NCBI GenBank assembly: GCA_008360955.1
Contig: LUCM01000091.1
Span: forward strand, 62,892 to 126,891
Source: Fasciolopsis buskii
Taxonomy: Eukaryota; Platyhelminthes; Trematoda; Plagiorchiida; Fasciolidae
Length of the DNA: 64,000 nt
Direction of reading: 5' to 3'
Position 1 is the stretch's first letter; every line of letters starts with the position of its first letter. The position numbers were made by a program, and so were the translations under genes. Below the pieces are notes generated by a model. It was not told where the DNA came from. It searched no databases and saw only the letters and a program-made list of their open reading frames with translations. Positions 36,880 to 48,426 of the stretch are shown here, one piece after another.

Positions 36880-37696
36880 GTCAGTGATTGTATTTTGGGT
36901 GAATACATCTTGTCGTCTTGATTTCCTGGGATAAGTTGTCCTTATTCGAACTTGGAAAATTCCAGCTCTTTAAATTTTGTGTATACTTTTTTCCATTTGG
37001 TCCGGGATGTTAATGATGTCACGTTTGCACGTAGAACAAAACGATATTAGTAACAAGCATTGTGACAAGCAGATAGTCACTTGGAAAGAAGGTTAAGTTT
37101 TGGAAAATTTCAAAATCTCCTTGGTGAGTGGGTTAATTGCTTACGTATGATCTTGCACGTGTGCGTGTGCGCATATACCAGCAAATATGTTAGCGTCTGT
37201 GAAAGTGGCTGATTGATTTCGCCAAAATGAATCATAAATGAGGTAGAAAAGATTGCATAACTCGGCGAAAATGGCGTTCAACTAAACTTTTGGTAATACG
37301 ACTTTCACAATGATAATTCAGATCTGTATGCCGGAGTTCGTAACCTAAAGAGTATTGTAGTGGCATGAGTAGCATAACATGCTTTTGAACGACGAGATCC
37401 TAAAACAGCGGTCATTCTGTTGAAACAGTAGTTTCTTTTAGAAAGCACTTCATAGTTAGAGAAACTTTAAAATCACAATCAGTTTCAAAAGGAGAGCGTA
37501 AAATCCTGTGTGGAGAAATGCAGAATTTTTCACGAACGCTAATCCATTATCTCGGTTCGTAGTGCTCGAGAGCCCTCTTCTCGATTTCAGCCATTCCGTT
37601 AGAATACCTCTTCAAAACATACCATCTTCTTTTTCTTTTTCTGTTCGGTCCAAATGAGTGGTTCATTGTTCTCGAGAGATAAAATTCGTTCGTTGA

Positions 37697-38407
37697 TTGA
37701 TTGTTTTGGGAACCGGAGTAGAACTCAACTCTGGACGGTCGGGTCTGATTGGAACTCTCCTTTTCAGAACGCTCAACCCAGTTTTAGCAGATACAAGCTT
37801 TGGCATCAATCAAATTGAACGCCGTGGAGTTGTGATCATTTTTATGAATTTGGCACTGTCTCAATCTACACGGTTTATTCCGTATATTGGTGTTTTAAAA
37901 CTAATGATATACCGTGCACATGCCAGTATTATTTTACCTATGATAACTATTCTCCTTAAGTTTCGAACTTCTATGTACAATTCTGAGTTGAGTCATAATA
38001 ATCGCGCTGCCATTCCAAACGTTTATTTCTCCAAACTGACCCCACGGCATTCATCCACCCAAACGAATGCATGCATATTTGTTCATGCTTGCACGTTTGT
38101 ACCGACATGCTTGACTAGACTCAGGAAAACTGATACATGTGAGATCCTATCTTTCTCCCAATTGAATTGGGATTTTTGGCTAGAAAGGAAAGAGGATGTG
38201 ACCAAGACGGAAAGCCGTATCATGAAGCACAGTGCGGATGGTCTCATTTGGGATGCGGTTCAAAGTCCCATGAACCAGTCAACCAAGGAAGGATTCATAA
38301 TTGGAAATTTCTTCCGCCATTTCTTCCTAATTGTACCGTGTGAGGTGAAATCTGGAACCGAAGAGATTCAAGTAAAAAGGCGTTTCACAAAAAGCAACAT
38401 TACTTGA
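37697..38407 (+). other. Longest gap-free open frame, 236 codons, origin unknown
   Basis: An uninterrupted frame of 711 bases, much longer than expected by chance at this composition and not made of simple repeat. The translation is mixed: hydrophobic patches (GVLKLMIYRAHASIILPMIT), scattered cysteines, and a charged C-terminal part (WLERKEDVTKTESRIMKHS). It begins without ATG context and lies between the signal-peptide exon and a decayed LINE. No domain is recognised. It could be a retained viral or transposon ORF, part of a retrotransposon upstream of the RT remnant at 38440, or a chance frame. Confidence 0.3.
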
Positions 38408-38439
38408 ACAAGTTTCACAACGGTAAGCAACAGCTTGCA

Positions 38440-39700
38440 AAAGTGGGAATCACAAAGCAATGAACGGTCTTTCTGTCTCTTCATAGAACTGGTACGACCG
38501 ACGCAATCGTACTGCTTTCCGATACCCGCCGTCGAGAGCTGGGAAAATCCCTAAGGCCTTCACATGGTATTTTCTCGAAACCTCGATTTCAGATTTACTT
38601 GCGAGGATGGTTGTCTTACTGTCATCAGATTTCCATCGATCTGGTCCTTTGAGTTCCAAACATAACACACGGTCGCGTCATCCCTGGCTCCAGTCTAAGC
38701 AAGGTCTCCTCGATGACTTCTTTAAAGAGCGAAAAATTCAACCGTGTTATGGGAAGTGGTCCCGAAAATTTCTATACAGACCTTCGCAAACACTGCAAGC
38801 ACCATCGAACCTACGCTGACAACGTTGTTTAATCAGTCCAAGGAAAACCACACAATTCCCGATCGTTGGAGAGCTGCTTCAATTGCACTCGTGCGCAGCA
38901 AACAAATGGCAAACGTCTGCGCAGGCTATCAGTCCAAGACCGATTGAATATATTAACAACACTGTTTGATTCTCCTCGGTCCGCTTGATATCGTTTTTTC
39001 TCGGTTCTAGATACCACTATCTTGTCAACCTATAAAGCCCCGATTTCGCTAGACAAGAACTCGAAGTGCGTTCAAATCTGCATGGTGGATAGGAGTGGCG
39101 CATTCAATTTTGTGTGCAGACAGGGACTTAGTGAACTTCAAACCGTCGTGCTTAATCCTCACTCGGAGAACTTTTGTTCTACTATTTGTCGAGTTGGCAA
39201 CAATTAAAAATATGAAAAGGCAAAACCATTTCCCGTGTTATTTCCACCTGATGCGCTCTATTGGACTGGATTCGTTCACCCCTTTCCCGCTTGACTTACA
39301 CTTCATCTAGACCAGATAACGACAGTTTTTCAATCACAATGTAAGCGGATGATGTAACAACTAATCTCAGTACTACATATGCCCTGCGGTCTGCCAACAT
39401 TTATCTCCATGGAGTGTCATAATCCTATGGCCTCTCTCCTAATCCCCGTAAACGAGCGCATCAAAGTTTTCACTTGAAAGACCCTAAATACACGGTGTTT
39501 AGCCAGCGTTAATGCTACAGACGTTCAGTAAGTTACTTGAAATTACAATAAGTCTCCAATCTAACTAGTCTGATCGTGTGGTTTGTGCCTTCACTAAAGT
39601 GAGAAAGTTGTCTAATCAAGCAAATCTTTTTAGAATCATATCCATAATTTCGATTCGTGTTAAGCGCTGCATTCTTATTTTTATACCACCAGCTGTGTCG
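38440..39700 (+). mobile_element. LINE-2: heavily decayed reverse transcriptase
   Basis: Plus-strand remnant of a non-LTR reverse transcriptase from a family different from LINE-1. Motifs appear in the expected order in shifting frames. First, LTTLFNQSKENHTIPDRWRA (about 38817-38876) resembles the RT fingers segment before the WR...PV block. Next, DRSGAFNFV (about 39087-39113) is at the position of the D.SGAFD motif. Then ADDVTTNLS (39345-39371) is at the catalytic YADD position, where the tyrosine codon has become TAA. Finally LSPNPRK (about 39432-39452) matches the post-catalytic LNP.K motif. Multiple stops and frameshifts show a pseudogene. Confidence 0.6.
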
Positions 39701-39897
39701 TTGCGTGAAGAATAAATCAAAATTCTATATATGTCGACTGAAGCTGGAAACCGTAACAGAATTCATTGTAGCCCAGCAGCACAAGGCGTGGTAAAAGTTC
39801 TCAAGTATCATCTTTACAGATCTTCGGCTTGTCAACAAGAGGACCTTCTATGCATTTTAAGGATTTAATTGCTTGTTTCGTTTTGCTCTACGTCCAG

Positions 39898-40102
39898 GCC
39901 AGCATGCATACTAGAATCACGTTTTTATGCCAACTCCGAACTCGGAAAACCGAAGGCTCAATTTATTGCGTCTAACGTGGCACTGTCTGATCCAATGCCT
40001 AGCACAGTGTCCTTGATAAGTATGATCTACTTACAGCCAAAACGCAGTGCCAGTGGACCTGGTGGAGGCATACTGATCAAGATAAACAGGAATAACAAAT
40101 AA
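39898..40102 (+). CDS. Candidate terminal exon with polyadenylation signal
   Basis: Follows a pyrimidine-rich acceptor (CTTGTTTCGTTTTGCTCTACGTCCAG, AG at 39896-39897) and stays open to TAA at 40100-40102, with AATAAA overlapping the stop (40098-40103). The last part reads YLQPKR then SASGPGGGILIKINRNNK, where KR looks like a prohormone cleavage site. A second acceptor TTACAG (40031-40036) lies inside. Splicing from 36879 (phase 1) to 39898 needs an intermediate exon; splicing to 40037 keeps a frame open but gives a different tail. A link to the signal-peptide exon is therefore possible but unproven. Confidence 0.3.
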
Positions 40103-40109
40103 AATACTA

Positions 40110-41480
40110 TCGTCAGAATTGTCTTGCTTTCTTACCCTGGGGGAACTTAGCATGGTCTCTGACCACTTGAGGCGCTATTTTCTCCACTTCCCAATGACTG
40201 GTCGTTCACCATCTGAGGATATCTGCACGATGGGTAAGATCGAAACATGTAGTAAAGGTTGTTAAGAGATGGTGTGATAAGGTAATTCGGTTTCACAGTA
40301 TCGATTTGCTTGGTAAGTTGAAATCATCGGCCAGATAGTGATGGTCAAACTATGCTTTAGCTTGTCAGCATTTCTATAGAAGAATGTGCTTTGGATCAAC
40401 GATTGTGATTCCGCCGAACCTGTGACAGGCTAGTTGATACCGACGGACATCACTCGTGCATTAACCATGAGGCAGTCTGCTAGTTTTCTGTATTCACTGC
40501 TCAACGATTTCCCACCTAGTGCTTTTTCTTTTGTTTAGTTTTAACACCAGGTTATTTCGTTAGATTGTTTAAGCTGTTTTATTTGTCCTGGTCCGAACTT
40601 TCACATTCTAGCGATGAATGCGTCATCTCCGGGTTCTCCCATTGTTACTATGTGCTATTTCCTACAAACTCATCAGTAGTTCCAGTGGAATTCATCGACT
40701 GTGTTTGAGTATCTTCTAAACTTTCATAATAAAATACACAGATCCATGAGATAGTTAGCCAGATGACGCGCAGAAAATGGGATTATTCAAAGGTGACCAA
40801 ATTGACTCCGGCGGTAGAAATGACGAATTCCAACGTTTGATTGGTTAGGAGAAGTAACATAAGTTAAGTGGCCATTGGATTCTACTGGTCACTGTATTGC
40901 TGTTAGATGCGAAAGAACAGTTGTCGCAATGGCTTCGCAGTGTAGTAGCTCTCTTGATGCAGCCTATTCATTTGTTGGACGTAGTCCAGGGTGGGCTCCA
41001 CCAGTCTTCCACTATGACGAACTATCGGTGGCCAAGTAGTCACTATCATAAGACTGGAATACAGATGGTGTCACTCTTACATGAACGAATGAAAAAGATT
41101 GAAAAAGTTAAGGCGACATATCGGAAACGAAGAAGAATCAGTAAAAAAGGAATAACAGAAATCAGATAGCTAATTAATCGCGGTGTCCGGGGCTCCGGTA
41201 TGAATTTTGCAGAATTGAATTCCCGACATTTTCACATGACAGAGATATGGTATGGATCCAGCGGATACTATCAACCATTGACTGCTGTGTTTAGCAGTCT
41301 ACCTACTACAGGTTGCACCAAGATAACCGAAACGGCCTGAAACTAGAGGAAAATGAAAAGTCTTAATTTCAAATCCCAGTGCAAACATGCGCAAATGTTG
41401 ACTTTGCTTGCTTGCACCAAGCAGACTGGGCAACCAAACCCCCTTGTCAGTCAGGGATATGTCAGCAAGTGCTTAATTTT
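40110..41480. other. No feature recognised
   Basis: Unique-looking sequence. A plus-strand frame at 40897-41169 ends in a basic stretch but shows no motif. Confidence 0.4.
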
Positions 41481-41485
41481 CACTT

Positions 41486-41666
41486 GGTAAGGCAAATGAG
41501 CTAGACTGAACTGTGTCTATCGCATCCAATCACGAGTCCATAAATACAGGTTCTTAACCAAATCCGGGTGCAGGTGGACGAGATAAAAAGGGGTTCAGCA
41601 CGCCAGCATCGTGGGCTCGTGAATGAACGTAATGGGCACAGTTCAGTCTAGCTCATTTGCCTGACC
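41486..41666. repeat. Inverted repeat with 30-base arms
   Basis: GGTAAGGCAAATGAGCTAGA...CTGTG at 41486-41515 is the complement of 41637-41666 at 29 of 30 positions. Weaker inner symmetry continues (TCACGAGTCC against TCACGAGCCC, about 41530-41539 and 41613-41622). The loop is about 120 bases. It may be a fold-back element, a MITE remnant or two inverted short repeats. Confidence 0.7.
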
Positions 41667-41689
41667 AAACTGAATTCCTGCTATGGAGG

Positions 41690-43500
41690 CTCGACCATAT
41701 CTTGAATCACTCAGGTCTTTCGGATTCAATTAAGCTTCGCTGAGTCTGCACTCGTTAACGCATCCCTGACGGACACGCGGATATGTTTGTCCAGTCTGTT
41801 TGCTGCAAGCAGGCAAGGTCAGAGTCTACGTTTGTTTCATTGGGGTATGAGATTAACAATTTTCATTTTGCCATAGTTTCAGAACATTTCGACTATCTTG
41901 GCGCACTCTGTAACATTATACATTCGATCGAATCCCGCCATTCATCAAATGCTTTTCCGAACCGGCCATTTGCCTTGATCTACCTTCGATCTGGGTCACA
42001 CCTTCCTAATTTTATAACATGTTGATCACGAGTTTAGTGGATTGAGCATATCTATGGCACGTACGACCGACTACTACACAGGAGAGAGACGACCGGCAAA
42101 TGTGAACTTGAAACTTTAAGTGGCATAGGACCGCATGAAATCCCAATAGGCCAAGTAGAGGAAGCAAGCTGAACTTTGGCGATTTGCTGTCCGTCACCTC
42201 TATTGCAGCTTAAGTTAACATTTAGCATAAACTTGGCAATTATTCGATTCCATTCCATTCAAATGACCAGTTCGTTTCATTCTAGTGCTTATTTGTTGTC
42301 TGAACCGCAATACGTCAAATCTATCTTACAGAGTCACAGGATCGTCTGATGCACATCATGAAAGCACGCGTAAACGAGGATCTATATCCAATAAGAAGGT
42401 TGGAACGTCGACGATTCTCCCGTCCACACGGTCGCTAAGTTGTCAAGCTTATCACCAATGAGAGCCCTTTTCTTTCTTCGCATCGGCTGACTACGTTTCT
42501 TTGGGCCAAAACCCTTTCGCCTCACATGAGCATCGAACCTTCGGTGCATAAGCGACAATAAACATAGACACATATTCATGCATTCAGAAGTACAACCAGA
42601 CATACACATAGATCACTGACTATTACTCGAAATCACATCGATATCATTCTCTTGAAAGCAATAATTTGATAAATTTGTGCATGATTGCTTATTACATGTG
42701 TACTTTTCTTCTTACTATCTGAAATGGGACAAGATGGTACCGATATCGTTGTCTCTTGGCCTCAAAGGAATGATCATCCTGGAAGACAGTGGCTTCTTTT
42801 GTTCATATGAATGAGAACTTCTGACTCGTTTGGAGATTGGTGAACCGGAAAAGAAGACTAAATATGAGGGGGTTTAAACTTCATAACTGACATACATGTG
42901 CTAGTGGTATACTACGAAATATACACAGTCAGAAAGCCCACGAGTGACGAAATGGTTGGTGAAGTCAAAATGCTCAGTCTCCATGATGCAAAACTCCCAC
43001 AAAAATTGAGAAGCGTCATCCAGCTGGTAGCTTAAGCCATCTGCTCTGGAACTGTCGACAGCCATCCTGTTCTTCTAGGGATTTGGACGCAGTGGAAATA
43101 TTGTGGGATAGAAACATATTAGTATCAAGGACGTATGACAAATCTTGGTCAGGAAACTTGGTCAAGTGAAGTTTGTGAAGTTTCCAAGCTTCCGAGCTTC
43201 CGAGTTCAAAAGTTCTAGAGTTTATGAGTTTCGTCCTCTCACAGATGGCTGAAGCTAGCACTTCTCAGTATGATCTTTGACGAAATTTGGATAACCAGTG
43301 TGTAGGCAAGAGTAATTCATTATGAGGGCAACCATTCTCATTAAGTATAGATGAGTGGGAAAGGAGTCCGCTGTGCGATGTGAGGACTGTACAGTTGGAT
43401 GACGAAGCCGGACATGTAAAACTTCATCCATTCACTGTGTCATATCTGTTCATTCTGTCTGAATCGGTTATCACTGCGTTACACACAGAGGGTGATAACT
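41690..43500. other. No supported gene
   Basis: Unique-looking sequence with overlapping open frames on both strands. No motif or repeat copy was recognised. Confidence 0.4.
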
Positions 43501-43510
43501 GACCTATTGC

Positions 43511-44480
43511 ACCATCATCATCATCATCGTCGTTCAGCGTTAAACAGCAAGGCAAACCTCACTGACCGCTGCCTTTCCCTAGAGTTACACGTTTATGTAA
43601 AAGAGTGAATATCAAAAGGGAACAGGCAGTGGGACTACACAGGCGGGAACACATAAGATGCTACTGCAGCCAACACACGGAACACAGTCTAACTGGACAA
43701 ACGCACGTGTTTTCAATCATTCTGATTCGATAGAAAATGACAGCACGATCGCCACTGTTCACGGTTCACTGCCATATCCTTCAGTGTCTCCAGCCAGCAA
43801 GTCGACGAGTCTTTCGGACCCCAACCACGAAGGCGTGAGACACTACGTTTCCTAAGTTCGCCTGTAGCATTTTCTCATGCCACGTTGCCCACGTCATCTG
43901 TTGGCCTCCACATGGCTTCTTCCATTCGCTTAGGAGGAACACAAAATAGGGGCACGGTATGGTAACGAGGTGGTTGTCATACGCAAGCACGTGACCAACC
44001 AGCGTACTCCACTCAGTTTTATACAACGAAACAAGCTGCTCTCAGAATGGGGAACAAACTATGTACTGAGGATTCCCTGGACCTTGCACATTACTCACAG
44101 GTCACGTCCATCCAATCCAGCCATACTACGTAAAACACGGTGGTCGAAAACATCTAACCGACGAACATCCCCCAGCGCATACTCACGTCGAACTGTCCAA
44201 CAGAACTGAATCCGCACTGCAGACAGGTACATCACGACGCCTTCACTTTCAGTGAAATGATCAGGGCAACACCACAGAGTCCTTCCAATCAGCGGTAAGC
44301 TGCGCAAGCCTTGGATATACGCATACTAAGCTCCAATCCCCAAGCTAAGCCATCGTAGAAGCACGATTAGCTACAGGGTAGGTGAAACGGTCCACAATCG
44401 TCAGCTCCTCTCCATCCAGTATCAAGTTCAGTAACAGTACTTTGCACTTTGAAGGTGCAAAGCACATGCCAAAGCGAGCA
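43511..44480 (-). mobile_element. RTE-like LINE, 3' end
   Basis: The 3' part of a non-LTR retrotransposon on the minus strand. In order along that strand: FGMCFAPSKCKVLLLN (about 44440-44480), the post-YADD block; DVRRLDVFDHRVLRS (about 44126-44170); LVGHVLAYDNH (about 43968-44000); WKKPCGGQQMTW (about 43890-43924); RRLAGW; and LKDMAVNREQWRSCCHFLS before a stop at 43713-43715. This order is characteristic of the C-terminal region of RTE/BovB-type RT proteins found in many trematode genomes. The 3' flank ends in a short GAT repeat (43511-43529 as ATC), typical of RTE tails. Several frameshifts interrupt it. The 5' part is missing or beyond recognition. Confidence 0.75.
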
Positions 44481-44499
44481 ATATGAGCAATATGGAAAC

Positions 44500-45260
44500 A
44501 ACAAACTGTAATAAGGCGATAATTGCGTCCGTCAGTCAGTTGTGCAATAAGGACGAAACGTTTTCTTCATCCGAGAGATCCTCATAAAACGACTTTGTTC
44601 AACATTTGTATACTCCCCCATTTCCATTCACCTTACTTCTGTCTGGCTGGGGTCGGTAGAAGTTCGGTGTCAGTTTTCGTTAGAAAATCTATCATATTTT
44701 TATGAGCTACCCACGTTTTCCAAATATTTACAAGCCTATCGGTTGGGTCAGAATCACAGCCGCAGCTTAATAATCTAGTCAATGTACACCGGCCAATCTG
44801 CCGATCACAGTTTCAACATACCACGTTCCGCCCTCCGGAAGATAGAACTAGTCGCTAGACAGTTGAATACAGCATCATTTATTTCACAGAAAACTTCCAG
44901 TACTGCTCAATAATATTTGTATCAACAAGATGGATTGTCCTAATTTCCCCCCCTCCTCCATGGTTGAGCAGCAATAGTTTACCTCCTTTAAGTTTGTGAT
45001 ACCAAAAAATTTGCTGTTTGGTTGGTTTTTCCTTGACAGTCAGCCCTAAACTTTTTCGATGACATTCGGTTCAGAATTGTGAACCAGTCAACCGAGGACT
45101 TCGAAATTGCCCCATCCTGCCGATGTGAACCGTGTGACATTATCTTGTCCAGTAGGCGTGGGATTACACCTTTCTTCCGGGTTTGCGTGCATGAAAAGTT
45201 TTTCAAAGTAAAGTACCAATCATGTTTTATTTTATCTCAGATAGTTCTAGTCGTGATTTT
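44500..45260. other. No feature recognised
   Basis: Unique-looking sequence. It may contain more of the decayed RTE element upstream of 44480, but no motif was recognised. Confidence 0.35.
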
Positions 45261-45271
45261 GCCCCTGTGAA

Positions 45272-45335
45272 CGTTCCACCCTAAACCACTATAAGGCATC
45301 AGCAAAGGCCTGAGCTCGGATGCTAAGCTTACTGA
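45272..45335 (+). repeat. 5S rRNA-like remnant
   Basis: CCACCCTAAAC (45276-45286) matches the 5S rRNA CCACCCTGAAC segment at 10 of 11 bases. TGAGCTCGGATGCTAAGC (45311-45328) matches TGATCTCGGAAGCTAAGC of the internal promoter at 16 of 18. The order is as in 5S rRNA, with a spacer about 9 bases longer. It is therefore a degenerate 5S pseudogene or the head of a 5S-derived SINE, not a working gene. The comparison uses the general eukaryotic 5S sequence from memory. Confidence 0.5.
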
Positions 45336-45911
45336 CTCGCAAATCCCGCCACTGTTGCATTGCTCATTCATCTTCAAAGCATGCCTGCAAAATCTGAACT
45401 GCCGAGTTCGGCTGCGTTCTGTGTGTGTATGGCTACATGTAAATCTGTTCACTAAACTATAGCACCACAAGGCTAAAACCGTGTTAACGAAATAAACAGA
45501 AAACGAATATAGGATCATTTTCCCCATGACCACCAGTCACCCTGACTGGTTGTGCCATGTTAGGCCGTGTAAGTTGCCGTCACTTCTGGTGAAAAACTGA
45601 GGTTGTAATAGGTTCATTCTTGGATTACACCGAAGGGAAGTTATTTTACGATATAAAACTAGCATTTTGAGCCGTGTCTCGATAGGTCCGGATTTCTCAC
45701 TCCCGAGATCTCCGATTTGCCCGAGGAAACACTATGGTAACCTGGAAGGGTGCTCTCAATCGCCTAGCCTCCAACAATATAGCTGTACCATCTCTAACCG
45801 GTACTGGCGTTTGATTCTTGATGTGAAATCGACTGGCTCGTCTTGAATATTTGACTCGCATTGATCATAACATGTGTCATACTTGTTCAAGAATTTTGAC
45901 TGAACGCTAAC

Positions 45912-46091
45912 ATGGGTGACTCCGTTTCCTCTGCTGATGATTTAGATTGGTGTCTATGGGACAGTGGACAACGGAGGTGGTATCATTTATTAATTCCACA
46001 TGATGTGGCAAGTTTTCTTACAAATTTACCGGCTAGTGACTGCCTAACTGCCCCTCGGTATTTTACGGCTCATCGTTCAAACGCCATCAAT
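45912..46091 (+). CDS. Candidate first exon
   Basis: ATG in a good context (AACATGG) opens a frame of 60 codons: an acidic start (MGDSVSSADDLDW), then a mixed region (WYHLLIPHDVASFLTNLP) ending HRSNAIN. A GTCAGT donor follows at 46092, in phase 0. Reading through would continue to a stop at 46146. Composition is ordinary and not repeat-like. The protein is not recognised, and no downstream exon was found. Confidence 0.3.
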
Positions 46092-46149
46092 GTCAGTATT
46101 AATTGCATCACTTTTTCTTTTTCCCAGTTTATAACTAGTGCAGTTTGAT

Positions 46150-47540
46150 CCCTTTGCTTTTTTCATTGTTCCTCTTCCGAACGACAATCATCATCGGGTC
46201 ACAGAAGATCGCAGTAACGTTACTTTAGCCCCCTAACCGCATTCGGTAGGGGAATTTGTCCCCTTCTACAACATGTAGGACCGCCTATCATAATAGTCTG
46301 TCATTTTCCCGTTAAACTCCTTCCAGATTTCACTATCATAGCTCACTGCGATCATCCTTAGGATAGAAAACTCATGGATGCATTGAGGATAACGTTTTGT
46401 CTGATCTAGGCAGAAAACCTTTAGCTTGCCTACACTGACGATTGCCAAAGTCCCAATTTTCAGAAGTTCCGTCGAGAACGTTTGCTCTTGGATTTCCAGT
46501 GCTTCTTCACTTTCGAGCATAAAGAAACCTCGCAATTTCATTTTAAAACTATTTTCAATTTTTGATGTCTTCTTGAAAATGTTTGCATGCGAAACGTGAT
46601 GATGTCAGCCGTCTACAAAGAAGAATTACGCCGACGCAAGGCAAATCAATGACCAGGACTCCAAACAATACACTCAAACAAAAATACAAACTCCTTTATC
46701 CAGCACACTCTTCCACTCCCTAAACACGCAGTGAACTCATACGAAAGACTGAGGTCCTTAACTTGTCAACCAGCACCATGGTTGCAGCCAAGGCTCATCC
46801 AGATGCTTTACCTCCAAGTACCTTCCCAAAGGTGTTTACTTATACTGGCTGTTTGAAGTCACAATTCTTTAAAATTTCAGTCCACTTTATCTTATACAAG
46901 CATGTTAGAAAGTGACAAGTTTTCCTACTTCCGAAATGCAACACTAAACATTTCTTCAAATGGTTCCGTCTTGATACCCTTACACTGGCCTTTTCAACAC
47001 TCACTGAGAATGTTACTATTCACTGCCCCGTAAATAACATCATGGGTACATCCAATTACTTCCAGTTCCTATGCAAACATCATAAGAGCACCGTTGATGC
47101 GGTATCATATTTAGCGCATTCTATATACGAGCAAAAGGGCAACTCTGCGAATTCTGTTATGGGCATATTTTTTATTGATACTTCTGCCTTAACGGCTACC
47201 TCGAGGTCACTCTGAGGTCAAAAGTACACTTGGGTGTCTACCTTACTTGCTATTAGGACCAACTGTTAGTCTCTACGGGTCTATTAAAAACACGTGATTT
47301 GTGAACTGCCTAAACTTTGGACTAATAGCTGTTCTTCAGGATGTGATTCTTTTGCCCCATCTCCTCTATCCTTTTCCAGTTTTTCATGTCACAAATTCCA
47401 AATCCGTTATTATCTTTCTACAAAACTCATACTTTCCGAGATATTTTGGAGTTGACCTTATTTCAAAGGTTGCGCAGTTGGAAAGTGTCACGCGACAGCA
47501 AAAAGGTTCACAAAATGTCGCTCTGCCATTGGTTGTTTTC
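46150..47540. other. No feature recognised
   Basis: Unique-looking sequence. A minus-strand open frame of 91 codons at 46266-46541 has ordinary composition without a motif. Confidence 0.4.
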
Positions 47541-47559
47541 CCATTGACCAAGGTCATCG

Positions 47560-47960
47560 GCTCACTTGGCTTCTGACTTTCATTGGTGGGTCACCAACAG
47601 CCGCGCAGTTGTGTTCTGTGTTGACCTTTTCTCTCCCTCGCGCTACCGGGTTGGGCTAGCCGTTCAAATCCCATGCTTGGTTTCCGTCTGGCTGCCTAAT
47701 CAAAGGTACAGCTGGTCTCTTCCATTCCATTGCGCAACTACGGGACTTGAAGGCCCTAACCCGTGTTATTGTGTCTCCAGCCTTGGTTTGTGTTAGTGTC
47801 CTGCTAGGTCCCAGGCTTGAGCTATTGTGCAATTGTGTGACGCCAAGTGCTGACGTCTTGTGCTTCAATGTTGTGAATTTATCAGCCCAGCTGGGGAACA
47901 ACACTTCCATAGTAGTTTACCTAATTCTGGGATTAAATAGGCAGATGATACGGCCGAATA
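47560..47960. repeat. Possible interspersed repeat (class unknown)
   Basis: A GC-richer patch with overlapping open frames on both strands. It contains CCGTTCAAATCCC (about 47662-47674), which fits a B box. The mixture of long frames and a B-box-like site suggests a SINE or LINE 5' region. No second copy was found in the window. Confidence 0.25.
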
Positions 47961-48426
47961 CCATCCGGTATCCAAGATTGATAATCTAAGTAACTAGCCC
48001 AGGACTCTTCTAAATATTGTGAACTTCTTATAATAGTGTAGCTCTTTTCCTAACCATTCTACGTGTTCAGAATATATTTTCACCATTTGTCCTAACCATG
48101 TTCTAACCAGAATGGAAACTTCTCATCCCTTGGTCTTTATTGGTGGCTTCATGTTGTCATTACAATGGGACTTTTCATTTTGCTAGTCAGTGTTCCGTCC
48201 GTTGTTATTTCCGCTTTTGTCCTTCATCGTTTTTTAATGACGTAACTGCATTGTTATCGGGTAATCTGTTGCAGATCATCAAGCAGCATTTCAAACTGTT
48301 ACACATTCGTGTCCCTTTGATTGTTTGTATTGTCTCCACTCCGTTTTCTGAAGCGATCCATACTTGTGTCGCACACGACATCACTTACCATCGATCCTCA
48401 AAGATCCTCGAAGGTGCCTAACACGG

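Noticed and set aside
43500..43540. ATC triplet run as an independent microsatellite
   Set aside because: It lies at the 3' end of the RTE-like element and is better explained as its tail.
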